Assembly: GCA_002339745.1 (NCBI GenBank)
Contig: DDKP01000031.1
Span: 1-5,350 of the forward strand
Source of the DNA: Firmicutes bacterium UBA2595
GTDB taxonomy: Bacteria; Bacillota; Thermincolia; Thermincolales; UBA2595
Length of the DNA stretch: 5,350 nt
Direction: 5' to 3'
In this document: in pieces, positions 1 to 5,350 of the stretch
Numbering within the stretch: the first letter of the stretch is position 1
Layout: the number at the start of each line of letters is the position of its first letter
The notes under the pieces: generated by a model
Told to the model about the DNA's origin: nothing
Database searches by the model: none
Seen by the model: only the letters and a program-made list of their open reading frames with translations
Position numbers and translations under genes: made by a program

Positions 1-793
1 GGACAGACAGTGTGCCTGCAGGTATTCTTCTGGTCTTCACATCTCCCTGGGGCGTTCTGATGACCACGGCTGAACGGTTTCCAATTAATGCCCTGGCTAC
101 CGGTACCACAAGCTTGGTTTCGTCAGGAGTCAGCCTGAAAACTGTGGCTATCCCGAAAGGGTCTGACAGTACCCTGATTGTTTCCCCGGGTCCTGTTACT
201 TCAACAGCGGCTTCCATGTTGACAGGAATACGGTCAATGAATTCCACTTCATCAATTACCGGAATAACCTTTTGCAGGCGGTTACTGACAAGAACGCCGT
301 CATCACCCTTCAGGATGGCTCCCTGGACATCGACGCCGCGTTCCATAGCCTTGTTCAAAAGATCGGCTGCAACCTGAAAATCAATTTCCCGGTCTACGAT
401 AACTATTACAGGTTTTCCCGCGGGGCATTGGTCCAGGTCATTGATTCTAACCGTTATCCCGGTGCCCAAACCGGCGCCGCCGGGTGTGGAGGGATTATGA
501 CCTATCATGGTTGATTCGGTAATGATGGTTTCTGTAATGGTCTCCATGGCGACATCCCCGATGACCGGCGTCGCCTCATTGAGGCGGATCTGGCTTATAT
601 CCTCAAGGCTTATCCCGAGAGATTCCACTGTTTCTCTGAGCGCCTTGACAATCCCGGCCACATTGGCCGGCGTGCCTTTTATTCCGGTAGTTTTTGTTAT
701 GCCGCTCCCAAGGAAAACCAGATCTCCGTCGTATTTGGCTATGGAAAGTTCCGTTGTGGAATTACCTACATCCACTCCAGCAATGATTTTCAT
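1..793 (-). CDS. pduG: Diol dehydratase reactivase large subunit PduG (N-terminal 264 residues; cut by window edge)
   Basis: This is the start of the large subunit of diol dehydratase reactivase. With PduH, this chaperone-like ATPase releases damaged cobalamin from inactivated dehydratase so that fresh coenzyme can bind. The frame is open from an ATG at 793-791 to the left edge, and 264 codons are visible. The family is about 610 residues, so more than half lies outside the window. Visible hallmarks are an actin-fold phosphate loop GVDVGNSTTE (residues 6-15), the conserved block NEATPVIGDVAMETITETII (72-91) followed by STMIGHNP (94-101), a glycine-rich GGAGLGTG (105-112), DDGVLVSNRL (164-173) with acidic residues near the family's metal site (D164/D165, D181), and RALIGNRSAVV (234-244) followed by TPQGDV. 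The SD sequence GAGGTG lies 5 bases before the ATG. The gene follows pduE after 20 bases, as in other pdu operons. No internal stop is seen. The GdrA/DdrA names used in glycerol or diol dehydratase systems cover the same family. Confidence 0.96.
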   Translation of the reverse strand, partial: MKIIAGVDVGNSTTELSIAKYDGDLVFLGSGITKTTGIKGTPANVAGIVKALRETVESLGISLEDISQIRLNEATPVIGDVAMETITETIITESTMIGHNPSTPGGAGLGTGITVRINDLDQCPAGKPVIVIVDREIDFQVAADLLNKAMERGVDVQGAILKGDDGVLVSNRLQKVIPVIDEVEFIDRIPVNMEAAVEVTGPGETIRVLSDPFGIATVFRLTPDETKLVVPVARALIGNRSAVVIRTPQGDVKTRRIPAGTLSV

Positions 794-813
794 ATAAACA
801 CCTCAGGCGGCCG

Positions 814-1311
814 CTACTTGCGCAGGCGATTCCTTTTTTCATAAACTTCTGCGGCCTGCCGGACCATAGCGGCGTTAATCTTAGCCTGGTATTTGTCTTC
901 CAGTTCATCTGCAATAGCCAGCAGTTCATCTTTGGTTGAGCGGTACGGTCTCAGGGCATTATATATCTCCAGTACTCTCTGGTCCGGTATAACTGTCAGT
1001 TCAGCTGCCCTTCTGAGATTCCGGGCAAACTGCGGCCGGCTTACCTGTTCTGCTATTTGAGCCTGCAGGTTCAGGGTCTCCGCAGTAATCCTGACATCAT
1101 CAGACCCGATTTTCCCCTCCATCACACTGCTCAGAGTTATATCATCCAGGCTCTTTCCGGTCGGGGTTTTAATCAGACCAGGCATCTTCTTGCCTAACGG
1201 ATAATCAGCAACTCCGATACCGCTCCGGTCACCGGCGTCTCTATTGTTTAAGACTGACTTCAAAACTTCTTTAACCAATGATTCTATGTCAATATTGTTT
1301 AAATCGGCCAT
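814..1311 (-). CDS. pduE: Propanediol dehydratase small (gamma) subunit PduE
   Basis: This is the small subunit of adenosylcobalamin-dependent diol dehydratase (EC 4.2.1.28), which packs against the catalytic barrel of PduC in the (alpha-beta-gamma)2 enzyme. It has 165 residues against roughly 170 in the family. An N-terminal amphipathic helix (residues 8-21, core LVKEVLKSVL) and a short variable linker precede the conserved body. The body contains DYPLGKK (36-42), a LDDITL block, DDVRITAETLNLQAQIA, and the diagnostic C-terminal run EIYNALRPYRSTKDELLAIA followed by DELEDKYQAKI. The N-terminal helix resembles those of PduD and PduB and probably contributes to packaging in the microcompartment (inference). 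The ATG at 1311 has a purine-rich AGGGGTGG upstream, a poorer SD match than those of the neighbouring genes. The gene follows pduD by 17 bases and precedes pduG by 20. Glycerol dehydratase gamma is the related alternative, but the shell-protein context favours diol dehydratase. Confidence 0.96.
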   Translation of the reverse strand: MADLNNIDIESLVKEVLKSVLNNRDAGDRSGIGVADYPLGKKMPGLIKTPTGKSLDDITLSSVMEGKIGSDDVRITAETLNLQAQIAEQVSRPQFARNLRRAAELTVIPDQRVLEIYNALRPYRSTKDELLAIADELEDKYQAKINAAMVRQAAEVYEKRNRLRK

Positions 1312-1328
1312 TGTTCCACCCCTTTCTG

Positions 1329-2003
1329 CTAAAAGTTAACGCTTAATTCTTCCGGTTCGGCATCCGGTTGGACAAACTCAGTTTCCTTGATATGCAAAAG
1401 CGCCGCCTTGGCCTGGTACTTGGGTCTGGCCATCTGGTCATTTAAAGTAGGAACAGGGTCAGGAGATTCACCTTTGACGTATTTTGCGGCATTTTTCCCG
1501 ATCAGGCGGAAGGTTTCCGGGGTCAATAACGGCGCCTGGGGAAAAAGCTCAAGGTTATTAAGCGGAAGCAGGTCCTTTTGGTGAATAATAGTCGTACCCC
1601 TGGACTGGACTCCAATCCCGATACCCGAACCCGCCAGCTTTGCGGCAGTTAAACCTATATAAGCCAGGTCTGAAGTTTTCTTAACTCGAATTACCCGGGC
1701 CGAAACGCCCTCTTCTTCTATACCGGCAATTATCTCCCGTAAAACTTTTAAATGCGGGATATCAACAATGGTTTTATGCTGACCCAGACCGAACGCCGGA
1801 CCTACCCCGATTACTACTTCATCCGCCCTGCTGCCGTGTTTCGCAGGCCCAATTACTTTAAACTTTTTATTTTGTCCACCATCGTCGTTTTTTTCAGGGT
1901 CTGCCCCCTGCCGGGGACCGATTTTATTTTGGGCCTCACCCAGGTCAATCTCACTTAATACCTGGGCGATAATACTTTTAATGTAATTTTCGTTTATTTG
2001 CAC
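1329..2003 (-). CDS. pduD: Propanediol dehydratase medium (beta) subunit PduD, probable GTG start giving 224 residues
   Basis: This is the medium subunit of B12-dependent diol dehydratase, which forms much of the cobalamin-binding face together with PduC. The body is strongly family-like: DEVVIGVGPAFGLGQ (61-75), REIIAGIEEEGVSARVIRV, SGIGIGVQSRGTTIIHQ, NNLELFPQAPLLT, then PVPTLNDQMARPKYQAKAA near the C-terminus. Residues 1-21 (MQINENYIKSIIAQVLSEID and onward) form the amphipathic encapsulation helix known from Salmonella PduD. A polar Gly/Asp/Lys-rich linker (about 22-60) connects it to the core. I chose the GTG at 2003-2001 over the in-frame GTG at 2012-2010. The first GTG is itself part of the SD run AAGGGGGTG, leaving it no upstream spacing, whereas the second sits 6 bases downstream. 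The second also gives 224 residues and aligns MQINEN with the MEINEK start I recall for Salmonella PduD (224 residues). The gene lies 20 bases after pduC. Confidence 0.93.
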   Translation of the reverse strand: MQINENYIKSIIAQVLSEIDLGEAQNKIGPRQGADPEKNDDGGQNKKFKVIGPAKHGSRADEVVIGVGPAFGLGQHKTIVDIPHLKVLREIIAGIEEEGVSARVIRVKKTSDLAYIGLTAAKLAGSGIGIGVQSRGTTIIHQKDLLPLNNLELFPQAPLLTPETFRLIGKNAAKYVKGESPDPVPTLNDQMARPKYQAKAALLHIKETEFVQPDAEPEELSVNF

Positions 2004-2009
2004 CGTAGA

Positions 2010-2018
2010 CACCCCCTT
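2010..2018 (-). promoter_or_regulatory. Ribosome binding site that decides the pduD start
   Basis: Read on the minus strand this is AAGGGGGTG, followed by TCTACG and then GTG CAA ATA. The 6-base gap to the GTG at 2003 is a normal Firmicute spacing. The upstream GTG at 2012-2010 is contained within the SD itself and would have no spacer, so it is unlikely to be used. Confidence 0.7.
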
Positions 2019-2023
2019 CTTTG

Positions 2024-3694
2024 TTAAACGCCGAGTTTTTCCGGGCTAAGGGCTCTTTCTATATTCTTTATCTCTTCCCAGCGGTCCTTACTGAGCCGGT
2101 AGCCTGTGCCTGGCCCTCTATAATCATTGGGATTATTAACTGCACTCAGCACATTAAAAGACTTATCAAAAATGGCGGAGGTATGCAGGTAGTCCCCCGA
2201 CACCCTCTGTTTAAGAAGATTTAACAGGTTTTCTGCCACGTCATTGAAATTGTTTTTTGCTAAAGCTTTAACAACGTCTATTCCCGTTATTTTGCTTTTC
2301 ATCAGTTCTTCAGCAGCCTTCAGGTCCTCAACAACGTTTCTTTTAACAATATCCTTACTGCCGTGGGCATAGGTGGCTGCTTCAACCTCTTCGTCAGAAA
2401 TCAGGGGCAGCCCCAGTTCTTTAAAAACAGCCTGTAAAGCCCTGGCGGCTTTGTTCCGCACGGCAATAATCTCGTCTTCCTTAACCGGGCGCAAGCCTCC
2501 GTCAACCATCAAATCCCTTTGTAACAAGAGATAGTCATCAAAGTCTTCACAGTCAAAGTTGGAACCGGCAAACATGTTATCATAATTGGGAACAGCGCTA
2601 TAGCCGGAGAAAATAAAGTCCGTTCCCGGGAGCATCTGCATCAGCATCCTGGCAGTCCTTCTGATATCGGAATGGGAAAAGGTCTGGTCGTTTCCTGAAG
2701 CCACTTCCAAATCCAGCATGGTGGTAATCAGGTTCTCAGCCAAAACCGCCCTGATTCCCGACGGAACAGCGCCCGGAATGCCAATACAGCTGATGGAACC
2801 GTTTTGCAGGCCCTGGACCCCGGCGCCCTTGGTAATCATTATGCATCTTGTCTCCAGGTAAAGCATGGACTTGCCCTCAGCGTAACCCATCTGCACTTCT
2901 GATCCGGTACCCGAGGTGAATCTCATCTTCAGGCCCCGGGAAGCATAAGCGGAAGCCAAAAATGCCTTGGACCAGGGAGTATCGTCCCCATCCACGAAAA
3001 CCTGTTCTGTCCCGTAGACTGATACGGTTTCAGCGTAACTGGTCAGGCCTTTCATGCCCAGCATTAATTCCGTGGCCTCTTCTATGGCACACTGGGTTAT
3101 AACTCCTCCCCTTCCGGTCTGAGAGCCTACCAATATGGAAAGGGCGTTTAAAGGGGCATAGCGTACAACGGCCACGGTGGTCTCCATTTCATCAAAGCCC
3201 CTGGCAGCCGCTTCCGCGGCATCAGCGGCCAAAAGTACAGGGTTGTCCTGTAAATTCGTAACGTGGCACTGGTTGGACGGTGTTTTTCTTGCCCGCATTT
3301 TTTGGAGGGCCATCATCATTTCAACCACGTTAAGGTGACTGACCACATCAACGATTTTTGCCGGCGTCATACCCCTGGTAAGCTTAATGATTTCTTCACG
3401 GGGATAGTTTATATCAACCAGCATCCGGGCAATTTCCAATGAATCCATGGCCATAACTTTTTCGGCCGCCGAAACGTCAATTGCATAGTCGGCGATAAAC
3501 TGGTCAATCATATCAAATTCTTCTGCCGGTTTGCCATCAAGCTCCACTATCTTTCCATCCTGAATCCTGATACCCGGCACAGGATCGTTGGGGCTATTCA
3601 TGGCTATCAGGCCGACCTCGGGCCATTCCTGTACAAGACCGTCCTGGTTTACCGGCCTCGATTCAAGGACTTCAAATCTCTTTGAACGGCGCAT
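2024..3694 (-). CDS. pduC: Propanediol dehydratase large (alpha, catalytic) subunit PduC
   Basis: This is the catalytic subunit of adenosylcobalamin-dependent diol dehydratase, which converts 1,2-propanediol to propionaldehyde (and usually glycerol to 3-hydroxypropionaldehyde) by a radical mechanism inside the microcompartment. It has 556 residues against about 554 in the family, forming a TIM barrel. It is offset by +1 from the Klebsiella oxytoca enzyme in the active-site region, so known active-site residues can be read off. Q142, H144, E171, E222, Q297, S302, D336, Q337 and S363 are all present, covering substrate, essential metal ion and catalytic positions. Hallmark runs include RSKRFE near the start, MTPAKIVDVVSHLNVVEMMM, YGTEQVFVDGDDTPWSKAFL, MRFTSGTGSEVQMGYAEGKS and SGYSAVPNYDNMFAGSN. 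The ATG at 3694 follows a strong SD, AGAGGAGGT. It begins 25 bases after pduB. The intact active site indicates a functional enzyme. Sequence alone cannot settle whether propanediol or glycerol is preferred. Confidence 0.98.
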   Translation of the reverse strand: MRRSKRFEVLESRPVNQDGLVQEWPEVGLIAMNSPNDPVPGIRIQDGKIVELDGKPAEEFDMIDQFIADYAIDVSAAEKVMAMDSLEIARMLVDINYPREEIIKLTRGMTPAKIVDVVSHLNVVEMMMALQKMRARKTPSNQCHVTNLQDNPVLLAADAAEAAARGFDEMETTVAVVRYAPLNALSILVGSQTGRGGVITQCAIEEATELMLGMKGLTSYAETVSVYGTEQVFVDGDDTPWSKAFLASAYASRGLKMRFTSGTGSEVQMGYAEGKSMLYLETRCIMITKGAGVQGLQNGSISCIGIPGAVPSGIRAVLAENLITTMLDLEVASGNDQTFSHSDIRRTARMLMQMLPGTDFIFSGYSAVPNYDNMFAGSNFDCEDFDDYLLLQRDLMVDGGLRPVKEDEIIAVRNKAARALQAVFKELGLPLISDEEVEAATYAHGSKDIVKRNVVEDLKAAEELMKSKITGIDVVKALAKNNFNDVAENLLNLLKQRVSGDYLHTSAIFDKSFNVLSAVNNPNDYRGPGTGYRLSKDRWEEIKNIERALSPEKLGV

Positions 3695-3719
3695 GCTGTG
3701 TAACCTCCTCTAACACAAT

Positions 3720-4508
3720 TTATATATACGGCTGAGTCAGTGACTTTACAGGCCCGGCCATTGTCCCCAACAGGCTGATTCCTACTTCACGGGCAGCTAT
3801 TAAAGCCTGTCTCACTGCGCCGGAATCACCGCTGAAGGTCAGAATTGCTTCATTGGTATGACTTGTGGTGCTCGGACTTAAATAGGAAATAACATTGATT
3901 TCGGCCGCCTTAACGGCAGTATCGCACAGGAGTACGCCAATAGCTGCAGGGGCGCCGACAATTAGCCCAAAGGCCTGTCCCACCGGTGCGCCAAAAGCCT
4001 TTTCTATAGCAAAACTGGCCCGGGCAGTGTACTGGAACTCGAGATGACCCGCATCATTGGCATAAACGTCCCCAAATGTCCTGTTTAAGTCTTTCAGCGC
4101 TACTTCTACTGCTCTCCTGGCATCTGAAACTTCTTCGGCGCCAAAGATTATAAGGGAACCATGCCCGGCTCCACCTTTGGTATCCCGGGGCAATTCGATG
4201 GCTACAATTTCGGTATTGGTAGCCTTGACCGCTTCGTCAGCAGCCATGATTTGCGGCCCTGCCCCGGTTCTTCCGCCAAGAATTCCTATAGACCTGTACC
4301 TTTTGTCTAACCCCATTTTTCCATGTAATTCACCGTCCACGTTGGCTATTACCAGCCCAATCGTGTCCCCGATAGCCGTACCGACAAATTCGGTCAGTTT
4401 ACAGCTCTCCTTCGGATTGGCGGGAACAGCCGTCTTCTGTTCTTTTACATCCTGAGCCATTTTCCTCATGACTTCATTCAGCACTTTTTCGACAAGTTGA
4501 TCACTCAT
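3720..4508 (-). CDS. pduB: Microcompartment shell protein PduB (tandem-domain trimer)
   Basis: PduB is an abundant shell protein made of two fused BMC domains that trimerise into a hexagon-like tile. It has 262 residues against about 270 in Salmonella. The N-terminal extension (1-34) contains an amphipathic segment LVEKVLNEVM (5-14), the part known in Salmonella to link the shell to the enzyme core. The first BMC domain begins near SCKLTEFVGTAIGDTIGLV (35-53) and includes RYRSIGILGGRTGAGPQIMA, AIELPRDTKGGAGHGSLI and DVYANDAGHLEFQYTARASF. The second domain starts around APVGQAFGLIVGAPAAIGVL and ends NEAILTFSGDSGAVRQALIA and REVGISLLGT. The ATG at 4508 has a good SD (GGAGGTG, 6-base spacer) and is 27 bases from pduA. 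Oddity: at the point where Salmonella starts the short form PduB' (MAEKSC) this protein reads NPKESC, with no in-frame AUG between M17 and M64. Confidence 0.97.
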   Translation of the reverse strand: MSDQLVEKVLNEVMRKMAQDVKEQKTAVPANPKESCKLTEFVGTAIGDTIGLVIANVDGELHGKMGLDKRYRSIGILGGRTGAGPQIMAADEAVKATNTEIVAIELPRDTKGGAGHGSLIIFGAEEVSDARRAVEVALKDLNRTFGDVYANDAGHLEFQYTARASFAIEKAFGAPVGQAFGLIVGAPAAIGVLLCDTAVKAAEINVISYLSPSTTSHTNEAILTFSGDSGAVRQALIAAREVGISLLGTMAGPVKSLTQPYI

Positions 4509-4535
4509 TTACAGCACCTCCGAAAATAAAAATTA

Positions 4536-4814
4536 TTACTTAAGTTTGGGCAGGATCCGCTCAACATCTGTATGGGGCCTTGGGATTACATGGACAGAGA
4601 CCAGTTCACCAACTTTTTCAGCGCTGGCAGCACCGGCATCGGTTGCTGCCTTAACGGCCCCTACATCACCCCTGACCATAACTGTTACCAGGCCGGAGCC
4701 AATTTTTTCATAACCTATCAGAGTCACATTTGCAGCCTTGCACATAGCATCAGCAGCTTCAATGGCCCCGATTAAACCTTTGGTTTCAACCATCCCCAGC
4801 GCTTCATAGGACAT
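4536..4814 (-). CDS. pduA: Microcompartment shell hexamer protein PduA
   Basis: PduA is a single-domain BMC shell protein of 92 residues whose hexamers tile the flat faces of the Pdu microcompartment. Their central pore admits propanediol and holds back propionaldehyde. Family features are the opening EALGMVETKGLIGAIEAADA (4-23), edge residue K26, the pore loop KIGSG (37-41) with S40 facing the channel, VTVMVRGDVGAVKAATDAGA (43-62), and the edge motif HVIPRPHTDVE (75-85) including R79. The match to Salmonella PduA is close from memory throughout, although the C-terminus (ILPKLK) is slightly shorter. A near-ideal SD (TAGGAGGTGA) sits before the ATG at 4814. It is the first gene of the transcript. 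PduJ is a close paralogue with the same pore, but position at the head of the operon next to pduB favours PduA. Confidence 0.96.
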   Translation of the reverse strand: MSYEALGMVETKGLIGAIEAADAMCKAANVTLIGYEKIGSGLVTVMVRGDVGAVKAATDAGAASAEKVGELVSVHVIPRPHTDVERILPKLK

Positions 4815-4942
4815 CCTTTTTCACCTCCTACAGAGTTCCTGTTAATGTTTTAAAAACAATTTCTCCGGCCCGCCCGGAATTCTTCTGGATTATTCCCGGG
4901 TCACTCTGGATTCCTTTGACACAAATCGGGAGGTTAAAAATA
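4815..4942 (-). promoter_or_regulatory. Probable pdu operon promoter and leader region
   Basis: This stretch separates the regulator's terminator from pduA and must hold the pdu promoter if the terminator works. It contains the proximal pair of 21-bp-spaced repeats (4884-4912), a GC-rich inverted repeat on the pduA side of it (4864-4878, arms TCCGG/CCGGA, 5-base loop), and an AT-rich block (4842-4860). Read leftward, that block contains TAAAAC (4852-4847), a poor candidate -10 element. No good TTGACA-like -35 is seen at a matching distance, which would fit an activator-dependent promoter. No -12/-24 sigma-54 pattern and no cobalamin riboswitch is recognisable. The promoter position is inferred, not demonstrated. 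Confidence 0.45.
4884..4912 (-). promoter_or_regulatory. Candidate AraC-type operator, proximal pair (21-bp direct repeat)
   Basis: The octamer TCTGGATT occurs perfectly at 4884-4891 and 4905-4912, in the same orientation, with start-to-start spacing of exactly 21 bp. On the coding strand it reads AATCCAGA. Two half-sites on one face of the helix, two turns apart, is the classic layout for a dimeric AraC-family activator. A CCCGG run precedes each copy (4873-4877 and 4895-4899). It lies about 70-98 bases upstream of the pduA ATG and next to a gene for just such a regulator. Binding by that regulator is inferred. Confidence 0.5.
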
Positions 4943-4977
4943 AAAAATCCGGCCTGTAAATCACAAGCTGGATTTTT
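4943..4977 (-). terminator. Hairpin terminator after the AraC-type regulator gene
   Basis: The arms AAAAATCCGGC (4943-4953) and GCTGGATTTTT (4967-4977) can pair over 11 positions around a 13-base loop. There is one imperfection: a G-U wobble on the plus transcript, an A-C mismatch on the minus transcript. In the leftward transcript of the regulator gene the hairpin begins 26 bases after the stop codon and is followed by a U-rich tail (TTTTTATTTTTAA including the end of the stem), as expected for a rho-independent terminator. The A/U ends make it potentially bidirectional. The core is short and not very GC-rich, so some read-through into pduA is possible. Confidence 0.6.
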
Positions 4978-4995
4978 ATTACCTTCTTCTGGACT
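4967..4995 (-). promoter_or_regulatory. Candidate AraC-type operator, distal pair (21-bp direct repeat)
   Basis: GCTGGATT (4967-4974) and TCTGGACT (4988-4995) are one-mismatch versions of the TCTGGATT motif of the proximal pair. They have the same orientation and the same 21-bp spacing. The pair lies 83 bp upstream of the proximal pair, about eight helical turns. The decamer TTCTTCTGGA around the outer copy (4984-4993) is repeated exactly at 4880-4889, and TTGAC follows at the same offset in both pairs (4916-4920 and 4999-5003). The inner copy overlaps one arm of the terminator, which could explain its similarity by chance. It is weaker than the proximal pair. Confidence 0.3.
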
Positions 4996-5003
4996 TTATT
5001 GAC

Positions 5004-5350
5004 TTACCGTTTTTTGGTGTTCAAAATGGCTTTGGCAAATTCACTGGGGGGAATGCCTTCCATCCTGGCAAAAACCCGGCTGAAATAATTGGCATCGGAA
5101 AATCCTACTTTCCTGGCTACAACGGCAACAGGAAGCCCTTCACTTTTGAGCAACATCTTTGCCTTTTCGATACGCCTTAAGGTTAAATACTCTGTAAATG
5201 TCATGCCCGTTTCTCTTTTAAACAGCCTGCTGAAATACTGAGAGTTTAAGAAAACCCGTTTGCATATATCCTCCAAAGCAATATCTCTACTTAAGTTTTG
5301 TTCAACATAATCCTGAGTTATTTTAATGACCCGGTTGGATGACAGTTCCC
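5004..5350 (-). CDS. AraC-family transcriptional regulator, PocR-like (C-terminal 114 residues; cut by window edge)
   Basis: This is the DNA-binding end of an AraC/XylS-type regulator. The frame is open to the right edge. A TTG at 5276 is only an internal leucine codon, because the family helix VIKITQDYVEQNLSRDIALE starts upstream of it. Both helix-turn-helix units are complete in the fragment. The first is IALEDICKRVFLNSQYFSRL (23-42), followed by FKRETGMTFTEYL. The long linker helix LRRIEKAKMLL follows at 57-67. The second is VAVVARKVGFSDANYFSRVF (74-93), with the family signature GFSDANYFSRVF and GIPPSEF. The sensor domain is outside the window, so a PocR-type ligand domain cannot be confirmed and I give no symbol. 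In Salmonella the pdu activator PocR has this C-terminal domain and is encoded beside the operon. Here the gene is co-directional and directly upstream of pduA, which makes it the likely activator. A YesN-like response regulator is the alternative. Confidence 0.88.
   Translation of the reverse strand, partial: ELSSNRVIKITQDYVEQNLSRDIALEDICKRVFLNSQYFSRLFKRETGMTFTEYLTLRRIEKAKMLLKSEGLPVAVVARKVGFSDANYFSRVFARMEGIPPSEFAKAILNTKKR

Noticed and set aside
12..797. Three plus-strand open frames (12-377, 272-514, 507-797)
   Set aside because: They lie antisense to pduG, whose minus-strand frame matches the reactivase family continuously. Their products look like nothing known and are low-complexity Ser/Thr- or Met/Val-rich.
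1387..2224. Plus-strand frames at 1387-1584, 1752-1958 and 2021-2224
   Set aside because: They are shadows of pduD and the end of pduC, with no plausible ribosome binding site or family motif.
4177..4775. Plus-strand frames at 4177-4455 and 4572-4775
   Set aside because: They are antisense to well-supported pduB and pduA and have no recognisable protein features.
4846..4858. TGTTTT-A-AAAACA-like palindrome as a Rex or catabolite-repression (cre) site
   Set aside because: It lacks the central CG of cre sites, and its half-site spacing is too short for a Rex operator. A/T-rich palindromes are common in promoter leaders.
4815..5003. Cobalamin riboswitch controlling the B12-dependent operon
   Set aside because: The 189-base gap shows no B12-box-like motif and is largely taken up by the terminator and the repeats.
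5004..5276. A complete 90-residue regulator starting at TTG 5276
   Set aside because: The frame stays open to 5350, and the upstream codons encode the first helix of the AraC DNA-binding domain. The TTG is internal and the gene is truncated by the window edge.
1..5350. CRISPR array, tRNA/rRNA genes, insertion sequences or prophage parts
   Set aside because: No regularly spaced long repeats, RNA-gene signatures, transposase frames or terminal inverted repeats are seen. The window is almost wholly pdu coding sequence.

Overview
The window carries the front end of a propanediol-utilisation (pdu) operon: bacterial-microcompartment shell genes followed by coenzyme-B12-dependent diol dehydratase genes. 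Every recognisable gene lies on the minus strand, so transcription runs from the right edge to the left. The order is an AraC-type regulator (C-terminal part only), pduA, pduB, pduC, pduD, pduE and pduG (N-terminal part only). Spacing of 17-27 bases between pdu genes and a Shine-Dalgarno (SD) sequence before each one point to a single transcript. The gene order matches the classical enterobacterial pduABCDEG series. Middling base composition and strong AGGAGGTG-type SD sequences suggest a Firmicute, probably a clostridial-type anaerobe. That placement is an inference and I would not name a genus.

Layout, right to left. 5350-5004 is the DNA-binding end of the regulator. 5003-4815 is the only substantial intergenic stretch. 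It holds a hairpin terminator for the regulator gene and, unexpectedly, four copies of a TCTGGATT-like motif arranged as two pairs, each with exactly 21-bp spacing and with 83 bp between pairs. I propose these as AraC-type operators controlling pduA onward. 4814-3720 encodes the shell proteins PduA (hexamer with a GSG pore) and PduB (tandem-domain trimer). 3694-814 encodes the three diol dehydratase subunits, PduC (catalytic), PduD and PduE. 793-1 encodes the start of PduG, the large subunit of the ATP-dependent reactivase that exchanges damaged cobalamin.

How the parts work together (established for the family): the regulator senses substrate and switches the operon on. PduA and PduB help build a protein shell. 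PduCDE inside it converts 1,2-propanediol to propionaldehyde, which the shell retains, and PduG with PduH (outside the window) keeps the enzyme active. PduB, PduD and PduE each begin with a similar short amphipathic helix, consistent with tethering the enzyme to the inside of the shell.

The system itself is known. The observations most worth following up are the paired 21-bp repeats, a probable correction of the pduD start to an internal GTG (224 residues), and the absence of an AUG for a short PduB' form, with an SD-like CTG site near the expected place.
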